A stretch of 64,000 nt of DNA from Saprospiraceae bacterium (lineage in GTDB: Bacteria > Bacteroidota > Bacteroidia > Chitinophagales > Saprospiraceae). This document shows positions 28,005 to 37,437 of this stretch, piece by piece. The notes below the pieces were generated by a model, which searched no databases, was not told where the DNA came from, and saw only the letters and a program-made list of their open reading frames with translations. Location of the stretch: assembly GCA_958295895.1 (NCBI GenBank), contig CATQHI010000032.1, positions 40,569 to 104,568 on the forward strand, read 5' to 3'. The translations under genes and the position numbers were made by a program. Numbering within the stretch: the first letter of the stretch is position 1; every line of letters begins with the position of its first letter.

Positions 28005-28055
28005 GGACCTCGAAGGGTTCGTTGGGGCAAAGCCCCTTCGAACCTTTGAGGGTCC
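28005..28055. repeat. 51-bp interrupted palindrome (cruciform/hairpin)
   Basis: Outer arms of about 17 bases (ggacctcgaagggttcg against cgaacctttgagggtcc, two mismatches) enclose an inner ggggc-aaa-gcccc stem. It fills the gap between the divergent ATP-grasp operon and the peptidase gene, 30 bases before the peptidase ATG. It could be a REP-like repeat or a regulatory hairpin. Confidence 0.6.
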
Positions 28056-28084
28056 GGTCGAGGCACCATCTGTATTTTTGTCAA

Positions 28085-30919
28085 ATGAAGCTCCTCCTAG
28101 CTCTTCTACTCTTCTGCGCCTCCCTCGTATCCGCCCAGGGCATCGGCCTCCACCCCCCCGAGGTCAACTGGCAGCAGCTACGCGCCGAGCACGTACGGGT
28201 ACTCTTTCCCGAGGGCTACGAGCAGCAGGCGCAGCGGGCGGCTAGCCTGATCGACGTGCTGGCCACGGAGCATAACCGGAGCGTGGGCGACAAGCTGTAC
28301 GACTTCGACCTGGTGCTACAGACGCCTAATATGACCATCAACGGCTACGTGGGGCTGGCCCCCTTCCGGTCGGAGTTCTACGTGACGCCGCCGCAGAGCT
28401 TCAACCTACTGAGCGGGTCGGACTGGGTGGACCTGCTCACCATCCATGAATTTCGGCACGTGCTGCAGGCGAGTAACGAGCGGCGGGGGGTGACCAAATT
28501 ATTCAGTTACCTGCAGGGGCAGACGGGCTGGGCGGTGCTGGGGGCCATCGCCATCCCCAACTGGTTCAGCGAGGGGGATGCCGTGGTGATGGAAACAGCC
28601 CTGACGCCGCTGGGGCGGGGACGTACACCAGCCTTCTCGCGCGACCTGCGGGCCCTGCTGCGCTACCGCGGCGAGGTGTACCGGTACGCCAAGGCGCGCA
28701 ACGGCAGCTACTGGGACCTGGTGCCCGATCACTACCGCTACGGCTACGCGCTTACAGCCTACGCGCGCGAGGTGTACGGCAATGACGTCTGGCGCGATGT
28801 GCTGCAGCAGGGGGCGGCCTACCGTGGTGTGTTCTATCCCTTCAGTCGGGCCCTGAAGCGAAAGACCGGACTAAATACCAAGCGGCTCTACCTACGCACC
28901 ATGGCCGATCTGCGCACTACGCAGGATAGCCTGCTCATCGTCGATCCCGCCCGGGTGGAGGGCACGCCGCTAGGCCGCTACTACGACACCGACGTGCGGC
29001 GCTACAGCTTTCCCTTTCAGGACGCGAGCGGCCGCCTACTGGCCCTGCGCAGCAGCTACCGTGAACTACCCGCCGTAGTGGCCGTAGGCGACCCTGAGGA
29101 GGTGGTGCTCCCCATCGGCATCCAGCGCGAGCCCTGGGTGTACGGCAACGACCGCTTTGTGGTCTACACCCGCTACGATCAGCACCCCCGCTACACGAAT
29201 CAGAACTATTCCAACCTGGTCGTGCACGAACTCGGCAGCGGCCGCAGCCGCGTGCTCACCGAGCGGGGGCACTACCTCTCCGCTACCCTCAGCTTCGATA
29301 GCCGGCGACTCGTAGCCGTGTGGTACGATCCCCTCGCCCCAGCACCGGAGCTGCACCTGCTCGACGCTTCGACCGGGCAGCTCCTCCGCAAGCAGGCGAT
29401 CCCCGAGGAGCGCAACGTGAGCTGGCCGGGCTTTTCACCCGACGGGCAGACCATCTATTTCCTCGCCCAGAACCGGGAGGGCCTGGCCATTCGTGCCTGG
29501 GATATACGGACCGAGGTGATCACCACCGTGCGGCAGCGCGCCTACGAGCCCATCGACATGCTGCGGGTCAGCGCGGAGGGACAGCTCGTTTTCGTCAGCG
29601 GGCGCAGCGGCATCGACAACGTCTACCGCCTCGATCCGGCTACTGGCGAGTTCGATCAGCTCACGGACGTAGCCATCGGCGCCTACTTTCCCTACCTCGC
29701 GCCCGGCGGTACGCTGTACTACTCTGCGCCCAACGGTCGGGGGGATCGCCTGCAACAACTGCCACCCGAAATGATCCCGAAAGGGGGTATTCCACTAAAG
29801 CCCGTCCAGCCCGGCATCTTCGAGCGCCCCGCCGCCTTTGCCGCCGAGGAGACGAACCTACCCACCGAGGTCACCGTAGCGGGCGACTACCCCGTGCGCA
29901 ACTTCTCCAACACCTTCGGGGGGCTCAAGCTGCACAGCTGGTCCTTCAACGGGAGCTACGTCAATCCCGGCGTATCCGCTCAGGCCAACAACGTGCTGAA
30001 TACATTAGCTATCACCGCGTCGGGTTTCTACAACATCAATGAGGACCGCTATGCCGGGGCGGCCGCTATTGCGTACGGCGGACTGTTCCCAACCATCGCC
30101 CTAGTCGGTGGCTACGGTGACCGTAATACCCTCATTCAGGCTGCGCGCACCGATAGTCTGCGGATCCTGCGGCAGGAGTTCAGCGAGCTCAGTCTGGGCG
30201 CTACGGTGAACGTACCGCTAGAATGGGTACGCGGCAATTACTTTACCAACTTCATCCCTACCCTCGGCTTCCGCTACGTGAGCCTGCGGGATGCGGAGGG
30301 AGAAAGCCTCCTACCCCGCAGCTTCAGCAATGCCTCCGCCGGCTTTATCCTCAGTCACTACCGGCGCACGGCCCTGCGGCAGGTGCAGCCGCGGCTTGGC
30401 GCGGTGGTATCGGTGGCCTACGATCGAGCACTGGGTAATACCAAACCGGGGGAGCGTTTATTCGTCAACAGCTTCTACTTTCTGCCCAGCCCCTTTAAGA
30501 CCCACGGCATCCGCATCGACGCCGACTACCAGCGCGAGCAGGCCGAAAACCGCTACCAGTACACCGACAATTTCCAGTACGCCCGCGGCTACGCCCAGCC
30601 CCTGGCCGACTGGGTGTACCGCCTGGGCGTAAACTACCAGCTACCGGTCCTCTACCCCGACATCGGTGGCAACTTCCTCTACCTCAAGCGTATCCGCCTA
30701 CTGGGCTTTTTCGACTACAGCCGCCTGGCCATCGATGCCTTCCCGAGTGCCAGGTTCACCGAGCGCAGTGCCGGCTACCAGCTCTTCTTCGATACCACCT
30801 GGCTGAATACGGCCGACCTCAGCATCGGCCTCCAGAGTGCCTTTCGCTTCGACGATGACCTGTTTGATTCCGACGAGGACGATCTACAGACCCGCCTCCT
30901 CCTTTCCGGCCGCTTTTAG
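28085..30919 (+). CDS. Peptidase-MA-like / beta-propeller / outer-membrane barrel fusion protein
   Basis: 945 residues from the start MKLLLALLLFCASLVSAQ, which is a clean signal peptide; the longer frame crosses the divergent operon. Order: residues 25-280 resemble a gluzincin peptidase domain with HEFRHVLQ and the downstream SEGDAVVMET glutamate. Residues 320-590 are TolB/WD40-like repeats (WPGFSPDGQTIYFLAQNREG, VSAEGQLVFVSGRSGIDNVYRLD). Residues 640-945 show alternating strands ending LLLSGRF, like an outer-membrane surface-antigen barrel. Probably outer-membrane anchored with a periplasmic or surface protease head. Its last 4 bases overlap the convergent CBS gene. Confidence 0.78.
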   Translation: MKLLLALLLFCASLVSAQGIGLHPPEVNWQQLRAEHVRVLFPEGYEQQAQRAASLIDVLATEHNRSVGDKLYDFDLVLQTPNMTINGYVGLAPFRSEFYVTPPQSFNLLSGSDWVDLLTIHEFRHVLQASNERRGVTKLFSYLQGQTGWAVLGAIAIPNWFSEGDAVVMETALTPLGRGRTPAFSRDLRALLRYRGEVYRYAKARNGSYWDLVPDHYRYGYALTAYAREVYGNDVWRDVLQQGAAYRGVFYPFSRALKRKTGLNTKRLYLRTMADLRTTQDSLLIVDPARVEGTPLGRYYDTDVRRYSFPFQDASGRLLALRSSYRELPAVVAVGDPEEVVLPIGIQREPWVYGNDRFVVYTRYDQHPRYTNQNYSNLVVHELGSGRSRVLTERGHYLSATLSFDSRRLVAVWYDPLAPAPELHLLDASTGQLLRKQAIPEERNVSWPGFSPDGQTIYFLAQNREGLAIRAWDIRTEVITTVRQRAYEPIDMLRVSAEGQLVFVSGRSGIDNVYRLDPATGEFDQLTDVAIGAYFPYLAPGGTLYYSAPNGRGDRLQQLPPEMIPKGGIPLKPVQPGIFERPAAFAAEETNLPTEVTVAGDYPVRNFSNTFGGLKLHSWSFNGSYVNPGVSAQANNVLNTLAITASGFYNINEDRYAGAAAIAYGGLFPTIALVGGYGDRNTLIQAARTDSLRILRQEFSELSLGATVNVPLEWVRGNYFTNFIPTLGFRYVSLRDAEGESLLPRSFSNASAGFILSHYRRTALRQVQPRLGAVVSVAYDRALGNTKPGERLFVNSFYFLPSPFKTHGIRIDADYQREQAENRYQYTDNFQYARGYAQPLADWVYRLGVNYQLPVLYPDIGGNFLYLKRIRLLGFFDYSRLAIDAFPSARFTERSAGYQLFFDTTWLNTADLSIGLQSAFRFDDDLFDSDEDDLQTRLLLSGRF

Positions 30920-31575
30920 ACGTTGAGGTAGTTGATTAGACTATCGAAGCGCTCCCGCAGCGTATCCTGTAATTGTTTTTCATTGAAGCTCGCCTTCACC
31001 ACGTAGTTGAAGCGCTCAAAGGTGGCGATCGTACCCGCGATGCTCTGGCTATTGAGTTTCAGGGTGATCTCAATCTGGCTCGAGTCCGGCACGCTACGCA
31101 CGAAGGAGCTCAGGATGATGGCGCTGTCGCTCTCCACGATGCGAGCAATCTCGGCCAGGCTGTAGTCGTGCCGCCCCATCTCTAGCACCACGATCGAGCC
31201 CGGGTCACTGAAGGTGCTCGACTGGGCGAAAAACCGCAGCAAATCCTCACCCGTCACCATACCCACGTAGTTGCCCTCGCGATTGATCACGGGCACTACG
31301 GTCAGGTTGTTATCTACCAGTTGGCGCATCACGTCGTAGAGGTGGTCGTCGGGGTACACCGAGGGCGGCAGCTGGGGTACGCGGTAGTTACCGACAGCCT
31401 CTTCGGGGTCGGCATCGAGCACGTCGGCCTCGCTGATGACGGCCGTGAGCTTATGGTCCTCCACCACGGGCAGGTGGCGGATGTAAAATTCGTTCATGAT
31501 TTCGAGGGCTTCCTCTCCGGTATCGGAAGGACGCAGGGGCACAAGGGCGTCGGTAAGGAGGAAGTCGGCGGTCAT
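30916..31575 (-). CDS. CBS-pair protein, AcuB-like
   Basis: A 219-residue cytosolic protein. Two CBS motifs (residues 1-55: FYIRHLPVVEDHKLTAVISEADVL; residues 65-125: DNNLTVVPVINREGNYVGMVTGEDLL) form an adenine-nucleotide-sensing module. An ACT-like C-terminal half follows (IVVLEMGRHDYSLAEIARIVESD). CBS-ACT proteins of this sort are widespread in Bacteroidota. Partner and ligand unknown. Next upstream on the same strand is the TM2 protein, 34 bases away. Confidence 0.85.
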   Translation of the reverse strand: MTADFLLTDALVPLRPSDTGEEALEIMNEFYIRHLPVVEDHKLTAVISEADVLDADPEEAVGNYRVPQLPPSVYPDDHLYDVMRQLVDNNLTVVPVINREGNYVGMVTGEDLLRFFAQSSTFSDPGSIVVLEMGRHDYSLAEIARIVESDSAIILSSFVRSVPDSSQIEITLKLNSQSIAGTIATFERFNYVVKASFNEKQLQDTLRERFDSLINYLNV

Positions 31576-31609
31576 TCGGGGGGAGGGAAAAGGTAGGGAA
31601 TAAATCGGC

Positions 31610-32560
31610 TTAGCCCAGTAGGCGGCGTTTCTGAGTCACGAATTCCAGCTCCGTCAGCAGGCCCTTTTCGCGCAGGCTAGCGAGGCGCTGGAGCTGTTCG
31701 AGCAGTTCATCGTGCACGGGCGCTTCGGTCTCCAGGGGCGGCATTTCGCCGGCGGTAATGGGGTCGTCCAGGTTGGGCGCGGCCGCCGGTGCAGCCACCG
31801 TAGCAAGGCGGAATCCGTGCTTGGCGAAGTCCGGAAATGCCTTCTGGATCCGTAGGTACGCCAGGTTGTCGTGCGTCCGGATCCGCTCGAAATCGTCGAA
31901 GCCGAGCGCCACGGCCCGGTCGAGGTGGTAAAACGCCCGGTCGGCCTCCTCTTCCACCGAGTAGGCGCAGGCAATGTTAAAGTGGGAAGCCACGTCACGC
32001 GGGTTTTTCTCCAGCGCGCGCTGGAAGGAAGCGATCGCCTCCTGATACTCGTATTCGCGGAACTGGCGCACGCCCCGCTCGCGGTCTACCCGGCCCGGAT
32101 CGCGACGACTGATCCGGTCCGCCTTATTTGCTGTACCCGGGTCTACACGCTGATTGAAGCGCTCCTTATCCCGACGCTCCTGTTCCTTTTCCCGTTCGGC
32201 CCGCTGACGCTGCCGCTCCTGGAACCGCCGCTCGCGATCATTCATGATGCTACGTTTTTGCGCCTGTCCGGACCGTGCCTGAGCCGGACCGTAGCCCGGT
32301 GAGGTTTGGGTCACCGGCTGATTGTACTTGAGGTCGAACTCCCGGGGGTCCATCGAGAGGTAAGATATAGCATCGACGATGCCGAAGATGAGAGCCAGCG
32401 AGAGCAGCATGACAGTGAAGGGGCTGGGGCCGGCCGACAGGGCCAGCACGAAAAAGAACAAATGGGCCATTCCCATCCCCTTTTGCCCCAGATAGAAGCG
32501 TTGGAGGCCGACGATGCCCCCGAAAAACGCCAGAATCGCTGCGATCGTCTTATCTCTCAT
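31610..32560 (-). CDS. TM2 domain - TPR - SHOCT membrane protein
   Basis: A 316-residue protein. Residues 1-75 are a TM2 domain with two membrane helices (AAILAFFGGIVGLQRFYLGQ, MLLSLALIFGIVDAISY). Residues 95-150 are a highly charged Arg/Glu coiled region. Residues 160-240 hold tetratricopeptide-like helices (EYEYQEAIASFQRALEKNP, HFNIACAYSVEEEADRAFYHLD). The C-terminal 30 residues (LQRLASLREKGLLTELEFV) are a SHOCT motif. The combination suggests an inner-membrane scaffold. No enzyme activity expected. Confidence 0.85.
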   Translation of the reverse strand: MRDKTIAAILAFFGGIVGLQRFYLGQKGMGMAHLFFFVLALSAGPSPFTVMLLSLALIFGIVDAISYLSMDPREFDLKYNQPVTQTSPGYGPAQARSGQAQKRSIMNDRERRFQERQRQRAEREKEQERRDKERFNQRVDPGTANKADRISRRDPGRVDRERGVRQFREYEYQEAIASFQRALEKNPRDVASHFNIACAYSVEEEADRAFYHLDRAVALGFDDFERIRTHDNLAYLRIQKAFPDFAKHGFRLATVAAPAAAPNLDDPITAGEMPPLETEAPVHDELLEQLQRLASLREKGLLTELEFVTQKRRLLG

Positions 32561-32633
32561 CTCACTGCTGGGAACGAACGCGGACCCGTTTTCGTTCTTG
32601 CCGCTGCGGACTTTTCCGCCCGCTGCCGGCCGA

Positions 32634-33881
32634 CTATTCCCCGAATATTCGGCAGGTCAGGATGGTGAGGTCGTCGGGGTAGGATTCCTCCTGCCGGAAC
32701 TCCTCCAGTTTATCCAGTAAGTTAGCATTGAACGACTTAGCCGAGCGGTAGTGCTGCCGGCGGGCGAACTGGTAGAGGATCTCTTCCTCGAAGGTCTCCC
32801 CGGCGGCACTCTGTAGATCGGTCAGCCCGTCGGTGTAGGTCACGATCAGCGCCTGGGGAGGTAGGGTCACCTCGCCCACTTCCAGGATAGGTAGCTCATC
32901 GATGGAGCCCAGCACGGTCGTGCCCTTATCGAGCAACTGGAAGGTATTTTCGCCCACCAGTACGGCCGGCGGGTGACCCGCATTGACGTAGCGTAGGCGG
33001 TGCGACTCCCGGTCGTACTCGGCCACGAAGAAGGTCACGAAGCGTTCTCCGCCCGTAATGCGGTACACGCTCTCGTTGATCTCGGTGACAAACTCGTGCA
33101 GGCTACTCCGCTTACGGATCAGGGTGTGAAAATTAGCCTGGAAGTTGGCCATCAGCAGGGCCGCGCTGACCCCCTTGCCCGTAAAGTCACCGATGCAGAA
33201 CACCAGCTTGCCGTCCACGAACTCCCGGTAGTCGAAGTAATCCCCGCCCACCCCCAGCTTCGGCCGGTAGATGGCGCTGAGCTCGTAAAAGTCGTTCGTG
33301 GGTAGCTCCTTCGGGATCAGCATGGCCTGCACCTTGGCCCCCAGGTCGAGGTCAGCCTCCAGGCGCTCCTGCTCGATCTGCCGCCGGAACAGCCGCTTGT
33401 TCTCGATGGCCACGGCGATCACGTTACTGATCGTAGTGATGATCTGTACTCGCTCGAACATATCCTCCTCATCCTCAAAGGTACCGATGAAGATGTAGGC
33501 GATGGGCCGTTCCTTGTGCAGCACCGGCACCACGTGCTCGAAGTGAGAAAATAGCGGATGGTCGTAGCGCTGGATCAGCCCCGGCCGCTTGATCTCCTCC
33601 AGGTCCTCGGTGTAGTCGATGGCCGTCGTCAGCTCCTGCTCGTCGAGCCCGATGGAGGTCGCCAGCTGCCAGCGCTCGTCGTGCTCGCTCTCCCTGACGA
33701 TCAGGGCCATCTCCCGCACCCCGAGCTCATTGCGTAGGAAGGCGCGGTACATCTGGAAGAGGTCCTCGGCCGCCACGTTGTTGTTGATCGCCTGTGTCAT
33801 CTGCAGTAGCCGCCTGACCTGCAACTGGCGCAGGTGCAGCTCGCGCTCTAGGCGATTGATGCGGGGCAGGGGGGACGGCAT
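32634..33881 (-). CDS. GAF-domain PP2C-type (SpoIIE/RsbU-like) serine phosphatase
   Basis: A 415-residue cytosolic phosphatase. An N-terminal coiled coil (RLERELHLRQLQVRRLLQM) leads to a GAF-like sensor (residues 30-170), then a linker helix and the PPM phosphatase domain from about residue 190. Metal-binding motifs are intact: VGGDYFDY, GDFTGKGVSAALLM, YVNAGHPPA, TYTDGLTD and PDDLTILTC. Such enzymes dephosphorylate anti-sigma-antagonist proteins in partner-switching pathways. No partner gene is visible in the window. Confidence 0.92.
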   Translation of the reverse strand: MPSPLPRINRLERELHLRQLQVRRLLQMTQAINNNVAAEDLFQMYRAFLRNELGVREMALIVRESEHDERWQLATSIGLDEQELTTAIDYTEDLEEIKRPGLIQRYDHPLFSHFEHVVPVLHKERPIAYIFIGTFEDEEDMFERVQIITTISNVIAVAIENKRLFRRQIEQERLEADLDLGAKVQAMLIPKELPTNDFYELSAIYRPKLGVGGDYFDYREFVDGKLVFCIGDFTGKGVSAALLMANFQANFHTLIRKRSSLHEFVTEINESVYRITGGERFVTFFVAEYDRESHRLRYVNAGHPPAVLVGENTFQLLDKGTTVLGSIDELPILEVGEVTLPPQALIVTYTDGLTDLQSAAGETFEEEILYQFARRQHYRSAKSFNANLLDKLEEFRQEESYPDDLTILTCRIFGE

Positions 33882-33922
33882 AGATGTAAAGGTAGACGCC
33901 TACCCCCTACTACCCAACTAAT

Positions 33923-36160
33923 TCATTCCAATAGCTGCAACAACTGATCGATCCGTCGCTGCTGCTCCGGAGTATCCAGGGCCCGTAGCACCTGTACCTT
34001 CTCCGAGGCGGTCATGTGTAGGGAAACGGAGGTACGCAGGGGGTCGTCTACGCTGGGCTGGTAGTTGAAGCGGAAGAGGTGGAAGCGGTCGGGGCCGAGG
34101 CTGCGGTAGAGGCCGGCCAGCAGTTCCTCCTGGTCGAGAATCTGGAGGCTGAGGATGTTACCGGCCACGCCCAGGGGGCTGAGCAGACCGCTGATTACGC
34201 CGCGGTGGCCATCCTCGGGGATCTGTTGCTCGCGGAAGGCGCTGAGCTGCACCAGTACGACGCCGGAGGTGTTGCGGTCGATCCAGGGCTGGAAGACGTG
34301 GATGAAGCGGGCGGCGGAGGCAATGCCGTAGTTATCGCGGTAGCCGGCATCCATAAGGCGGATGCCGGGCTCGGTGGGTAGACTCACCTGGGGCAGTACG
34401 TAGGGGTAGGAAGCGTTGGCACGTAGGGCGCTGCTCAGGCGGAGGCTATCGGCGTCCTGGGCGTGGAGCAGCCGGCGAAAATCGACCATATCCGGCTCCA
34501 GGGGTACGCCACGGCCTGCGGAGACGGGCGGGGTCATCATGTAGCTGACGTTTTGGGGGGACACGACCATGCGCCGACCGTCCTCGACCACGCTGGGGGT
34601 GATGAAGAGGAGCGGGACGCGGGCGGAGCGTTCTACGTCCCGATAGGCACTCAGGGGCCGGTTCAGGAGGTTGTCCGTGGCGAGGTTGTAGGCCCGCTCG
34701 AAGGCGTAGCCCCGGTCGCGGCGGTAGGACTCATCGCCCACCCGCACCCGGCGGAAGGGCAGGAAGATATCGTTGCTGACGATGGAGAAGGCCACGGGGT
34801 TGAGTAGGTCTTCGCTAACGCGGGCGAGGTGCTCGGGACCCTCGAAGGGGAAGGTGGTTTGGTCGAGGTAGGCCTCGCGCAGGTAGGCCAGGCCCAGGAG
34901 CCCGCCGCTGGCGCCGGTCATGAGGGCGGTAGACTCCAACAGCCGGCCCTCGCTACAGGCTTCGATGGACTGCGCCACGTGAGTGGCCCAGAGGGAAGCC
35001 GTCAGTCCGCCGCCGCTGGCGCAGAGGATGACCAGTTTGGGCCGGTCGCTGGGTTGCTTGGCCTTCCAGTTGTCGAGGATGGCCTCGGTGGCGCGGATGT
35101 CCTGCCGCCGCTCGCCCGGAGCGTAGAAAGAGCGTAGGGTATCGAGGGAGTACTCCGCCGGCGTCGAATAGTCGAGCCCGTAGGCCTGGTTGCCGTGGTC
35201 GAAAAAGGGGGTACTGGTGAGCCAGTTGACGGTGAGCAGGAGCAGGATGAGCAGCGTCAGCCGCCACTCCGAAAACCAGTAGCTCACCGCCCCGATGATG
35301 GAGACGAAGAGGCTGAACAGGATGAAAAAACTTGCCCCCGCCGGAATCTGAAAGGTTGGCTGCTCGATCAGTAGGCCCAGGGCAATCAGGATGCCGATGG
35401 TGACGAATTGTAGGACCAGGGCGTTGACGTGGTTCTGCCGGAAGATGTTGCGCAGTAGCCCTGTCTCGTAGTGGGCCACCGAGCGTACCCGCTGCGCCCG
35501 CAGGGAGCTGTTGAGGTAGAAGCCTACGTTGAAGGGGTTATCGTAAAGGTTGACCAGTTTAGGTCCTAGGGCGGTAGCGCGGTAGGGCCGGTAACCCAGG
35601 GCACCCCGCCGGCCCGGCCCCTGGTGGGGGGGGAGTTCGCGTCCGCCCGTGTAGTAGGTGATATCCCGGTTGGTGAGGTTGAAGTAGATCGAGTAGATAA
35701 AAAGGCTCGACGCCAGACCAACCACGAGTCCCGAGAGACTCTGCACCTGCGTACGCGCCCCGTGCATGGCTCCGTCCTGGAAGTTAAGCAGCATCGCACA
35801 GTACGTAAGAAAGACCCCCAGTGGGAGCAGTGCGTTGTTGATGCAGTACTTGAAAAACGGGCGCGAAAGGCTGGCCAGAAAGTTGAAGTAGCCGCCCAGG
35901 AGGAGGTAGGTGCTTAGGTTCCAGCTCATGGTGAAAAAGCCGAAGGCCAGGCCCACGATGAGGAAGGCGAAGTAGCCCGTCTCGCCCAGGTACTCGGGGT
36001 CGAGGAAGAGGTACTGTAGGCCTAACTGCGCCCCGAGTGCCCCGCTGATCATGAGTAGCAGCAGCACCCACATGCCCAGGAGCAGGAAATTGGTGCGCAG
36101 GTGCAACAGCAGTAGCTGCACGGGAAAGGAGCGGTAAATGTGGCGCAGCAGCTCGGGCAT
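33923..36160 (-). CDS. Membrane-anchored patatin-like phospholipase
   Basis: About 745 residues from the start MPELLRHIYRS; the longer frame overlaps the divergent methyltransferase. The N-terminal 370 residues contain eight or so hydrophobic helices (LLLGMWVLLLLMISGALGA, FAFLIVGLAFGFFTMSW, VTIGILIALGLLIEQP). The C-terminal half is a patatin fold: oxyanion CASGGGLTAS, Ser in TGASGGLLG (GxSxG), and Asp of the dyad in MDAGYRDNYG. Lipid acyl hydrolase facing one side of the membrane is the likely role. A copy of the dispersed motif encodes the GARTQVQ loop between two helices. Confidence 0.82.
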   Translation of the reverse strand: MPELLRHIYRSFPVQLLLLHLRTNFLLLGMWVLLLLMISGALGAQLGLQYLFLDPEYLGETGYFAFLIVGLAFGFFTMSWNLSTYLLLGGYFNFLASLSRPFFKYCINNALLPLGVFLTYCAMLLNFQDGAMHGARTQVQSLSGLVVGLASSLFIYSIYFNLTNRDITYYTGGRELPPHQGPGRRGALGYRPYRATALGPKLVNLYDNPFNVGFYLNSSLRAQRVRSVAHYETGLLRNIFRQNHVNALVLQFVTIGILIALGLLIEQPTFQIPAGASFFILFSLFVSIIGAVSYWFSEWRLTLLILLLLTVNWLTSTPFFDHGNQAYGLDYSTPAEYSLDTLRSFYAPGERRQDIRATEAILDNWKAKQPSDRPKLVILCASGGGLTASLWATHVAQSIEACSEGRLLESTALMTGASGGLLGLAYLREAYLDQTTFPFEGPEHLARVSEDLLNPVAFSIVSNDIFLPFRRVRVGDESYRRDRGYAFERAYNLATDNLLNRPLSAYRDVERSARVPLLFITPSVVEDGRRMVVSPQNVSYMMTPPVSAGRGVPLEPDMVDFRRLLHAQDADSLRLSSALRANASYPYVLPQVSLPTEPGIRLMDAGYRDNYGIASAARFIHVFQPWIDRNTSGVVLVQLSAFREQQIPEDGHRGVISGLLSPLGVAGNILSLQILDQEELLAGLYRSLGPDRFHLFRFNYQPSVDDPLRTSVSLHMTASEKVQVLRALDTPEQQRRIDQLLQLLE
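35741..35760 (-). repeat. Dispersed 20-base motif, copy 8 (inside patatin gene)
   Basis: Plus strand TGCACCTGCGTACGCGCCC from 35742. The gene reads it as GARTQVQS in an interhelical loop. Confidence 0.8.
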
Positions 36161-36177
36161 CGCGGCTAAATTTAAGG

Positions 36178-36185
36178 TAACTTTG
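36178..36185 (+). promoter_or_regulatory. Bacteroidota -7 element TAACTTTG
   Basis: A perfect TAnnTTTG sequence 9 bases before the ATG of the RlmI-like gene. If it is used, the leader is very short. No clear -33 TTG box is seen at the usual distance. Confidence 0.4.
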
Positions 36186-36194
36186 CCGCCCTTT

Positions 36195-37382
36195 ATGCCC
36201 AACCGCCTCGCCACCAAGCTTACCCCCCAGGGGGAGCGCATTCTTCGCTCCGGTCACCCCTGGCTCTTCGACGGGGCCGTGGCTGCGGTGAAGGGAGAGG
36301 GGCAGGCCGGCGATCTGGCCATCGTCTTCGACCGGAAGCGCGATAAATTCATTGGCGTAGGACTTTATGACCCCGACGCGCCGATCCGTATTCGGGTGCT
36401 GCACCAGGGGGAGTCAGTAAAGATCGACGAGGCCTTTTTCGCCGCCCGCATCCAGGACGCCCGTAAGCTGCGTCTACCGCTGCTGAAGAAAAATACCAAT
36501 GGCTACCGGCTCGTGCACGGCGAGAATGACCGCTTGCCCGGACTAGTGGTGGATGTCTACGCCGGCGTAGCGGTCGTCAAGCTGTACAGTCCGGTCTGGT
36601 TTCCCTACCTCGATATGCTGCTACCCCACATCCAGCGGGCGGCGAAGGCGGAGACGGTCGTACTGCGGCTGGCCCGCGTGGTGAAGGCCCGACCAGGACT
36701 TGCGGATGGTACCGTACTGGTCGGTAAGCTATCCGAGCCCGAGGTGATTTTCAAAGAGCATAACGTGGAGTTCCTGGCCGACGTGGTCAGCGGCCACAAG
36801 ACCGGCTTTTTCCTCGACCACCGCCACAACCGCAAGCGGGTAGGAGAGCTAGCTGAAGCGCAGGACGTACTCGACGTATTCAGCTACGCGGGCGGATTCA
36901 GTGTGCACGCCCTACACGGTGGGGCCTACCGGGTGGTGAGTCTGGATATTAGCGGCCCGGCCCTGGAGGTAGCCCGTCGCAACGTGGCCCTCAACTTCGG
37001 CGAAGACCCACGCCACGAGACCATCGAGGGCGATGCCTTCAAGGAACTTGAACGGCTAGCGCGGCAGGGGGAGGAGTTTGGTATCGTAGTGGTCGATCCC
37101 CCCAGCTTCGCCAAGCGGGAGCGGGAGGTGCCCGGGGCCCTGGATGCCTACCGCCGCATCAATACCCTGGCCGTGCCGCTGGTCAAACCGGGCGGTCTGC
37201 TGCTGGCCTGCTCCTGCTCGGCGCGGGTGAGTGCGGCCGATTTTTTTGCCACGGTGGAGAAGGTGATGAAGCGCAGCGGGCGGGCGTATACCCTGGTCGA
37301 GCAGACCTTTCACGACGTGGACCACCCCATCGGTTTTGCGGAGGGGGCCTACCTCAAATCAGTGTATTACCGCATAGAATAG
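36195..37382 (+). CDS. rlmI: 23S rRNA (cytosine) methyltransferase, RlmI-like
   Basis: A 395-residue class I SAM-dependent methyltransferase. N-terminal PUA domain (residues 1-75, RILRSGHPWLFDGAV), an RNA-binding middle domain (YRLVHGENDRLPGLVVDVY), then the Rossmann catalytic domain with VLDVFSYAGGFSVHALHGG, a SLDISGPALEVAR motif II, and the motif IV DPPSFAKRE. The Cys pair in LLACSCSARV fits an m5C enzyme. The start MPNRLATKL follows the TAACTTTG element. Divergent from the patatin gene, with a 34-base gap. The symbol is by family resemblance. Confidence 0.85.
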   Translation: MPNRLATKLTPQGERILRSGHPWLFDGAVAAVKGEGQAGDLAIVFDRKRDKFIGVGLYDPDAPIRIRVLHQGESVKIDEAFFAARIQDARKLRLPLLKKNTNGYRLVHGENDRLPGLVVDVYAGVAVVKLYSPVWFPYLDMLLPHIQRAAKAETVVLRLARVVKARPGLADGTVLVGKLSEPEVIFKEHNVEFLADVVSGHKTGFFLDHRHNRKRVGELAEAQDVLDVFSYAGGFSVHALHGGAYRVVSLDISGPALEVARRNVALNFGEDPRHETIEGDAFKELERLARQGEEFGIVVVDPPSFAKREREVPGALDAYRRINTLAVPLVKPGGLLLACSCSARVSAADFFATVEKVMKRSGRAYTLVEQTFHDVDHPIGFAEGAYLKSVYYRIE

Positions 37383-37437
37383 GAAACCACGCGAACGTTA
37401 TTTACGTACAATCAGGCTACTGCCGATCACACGTTTC

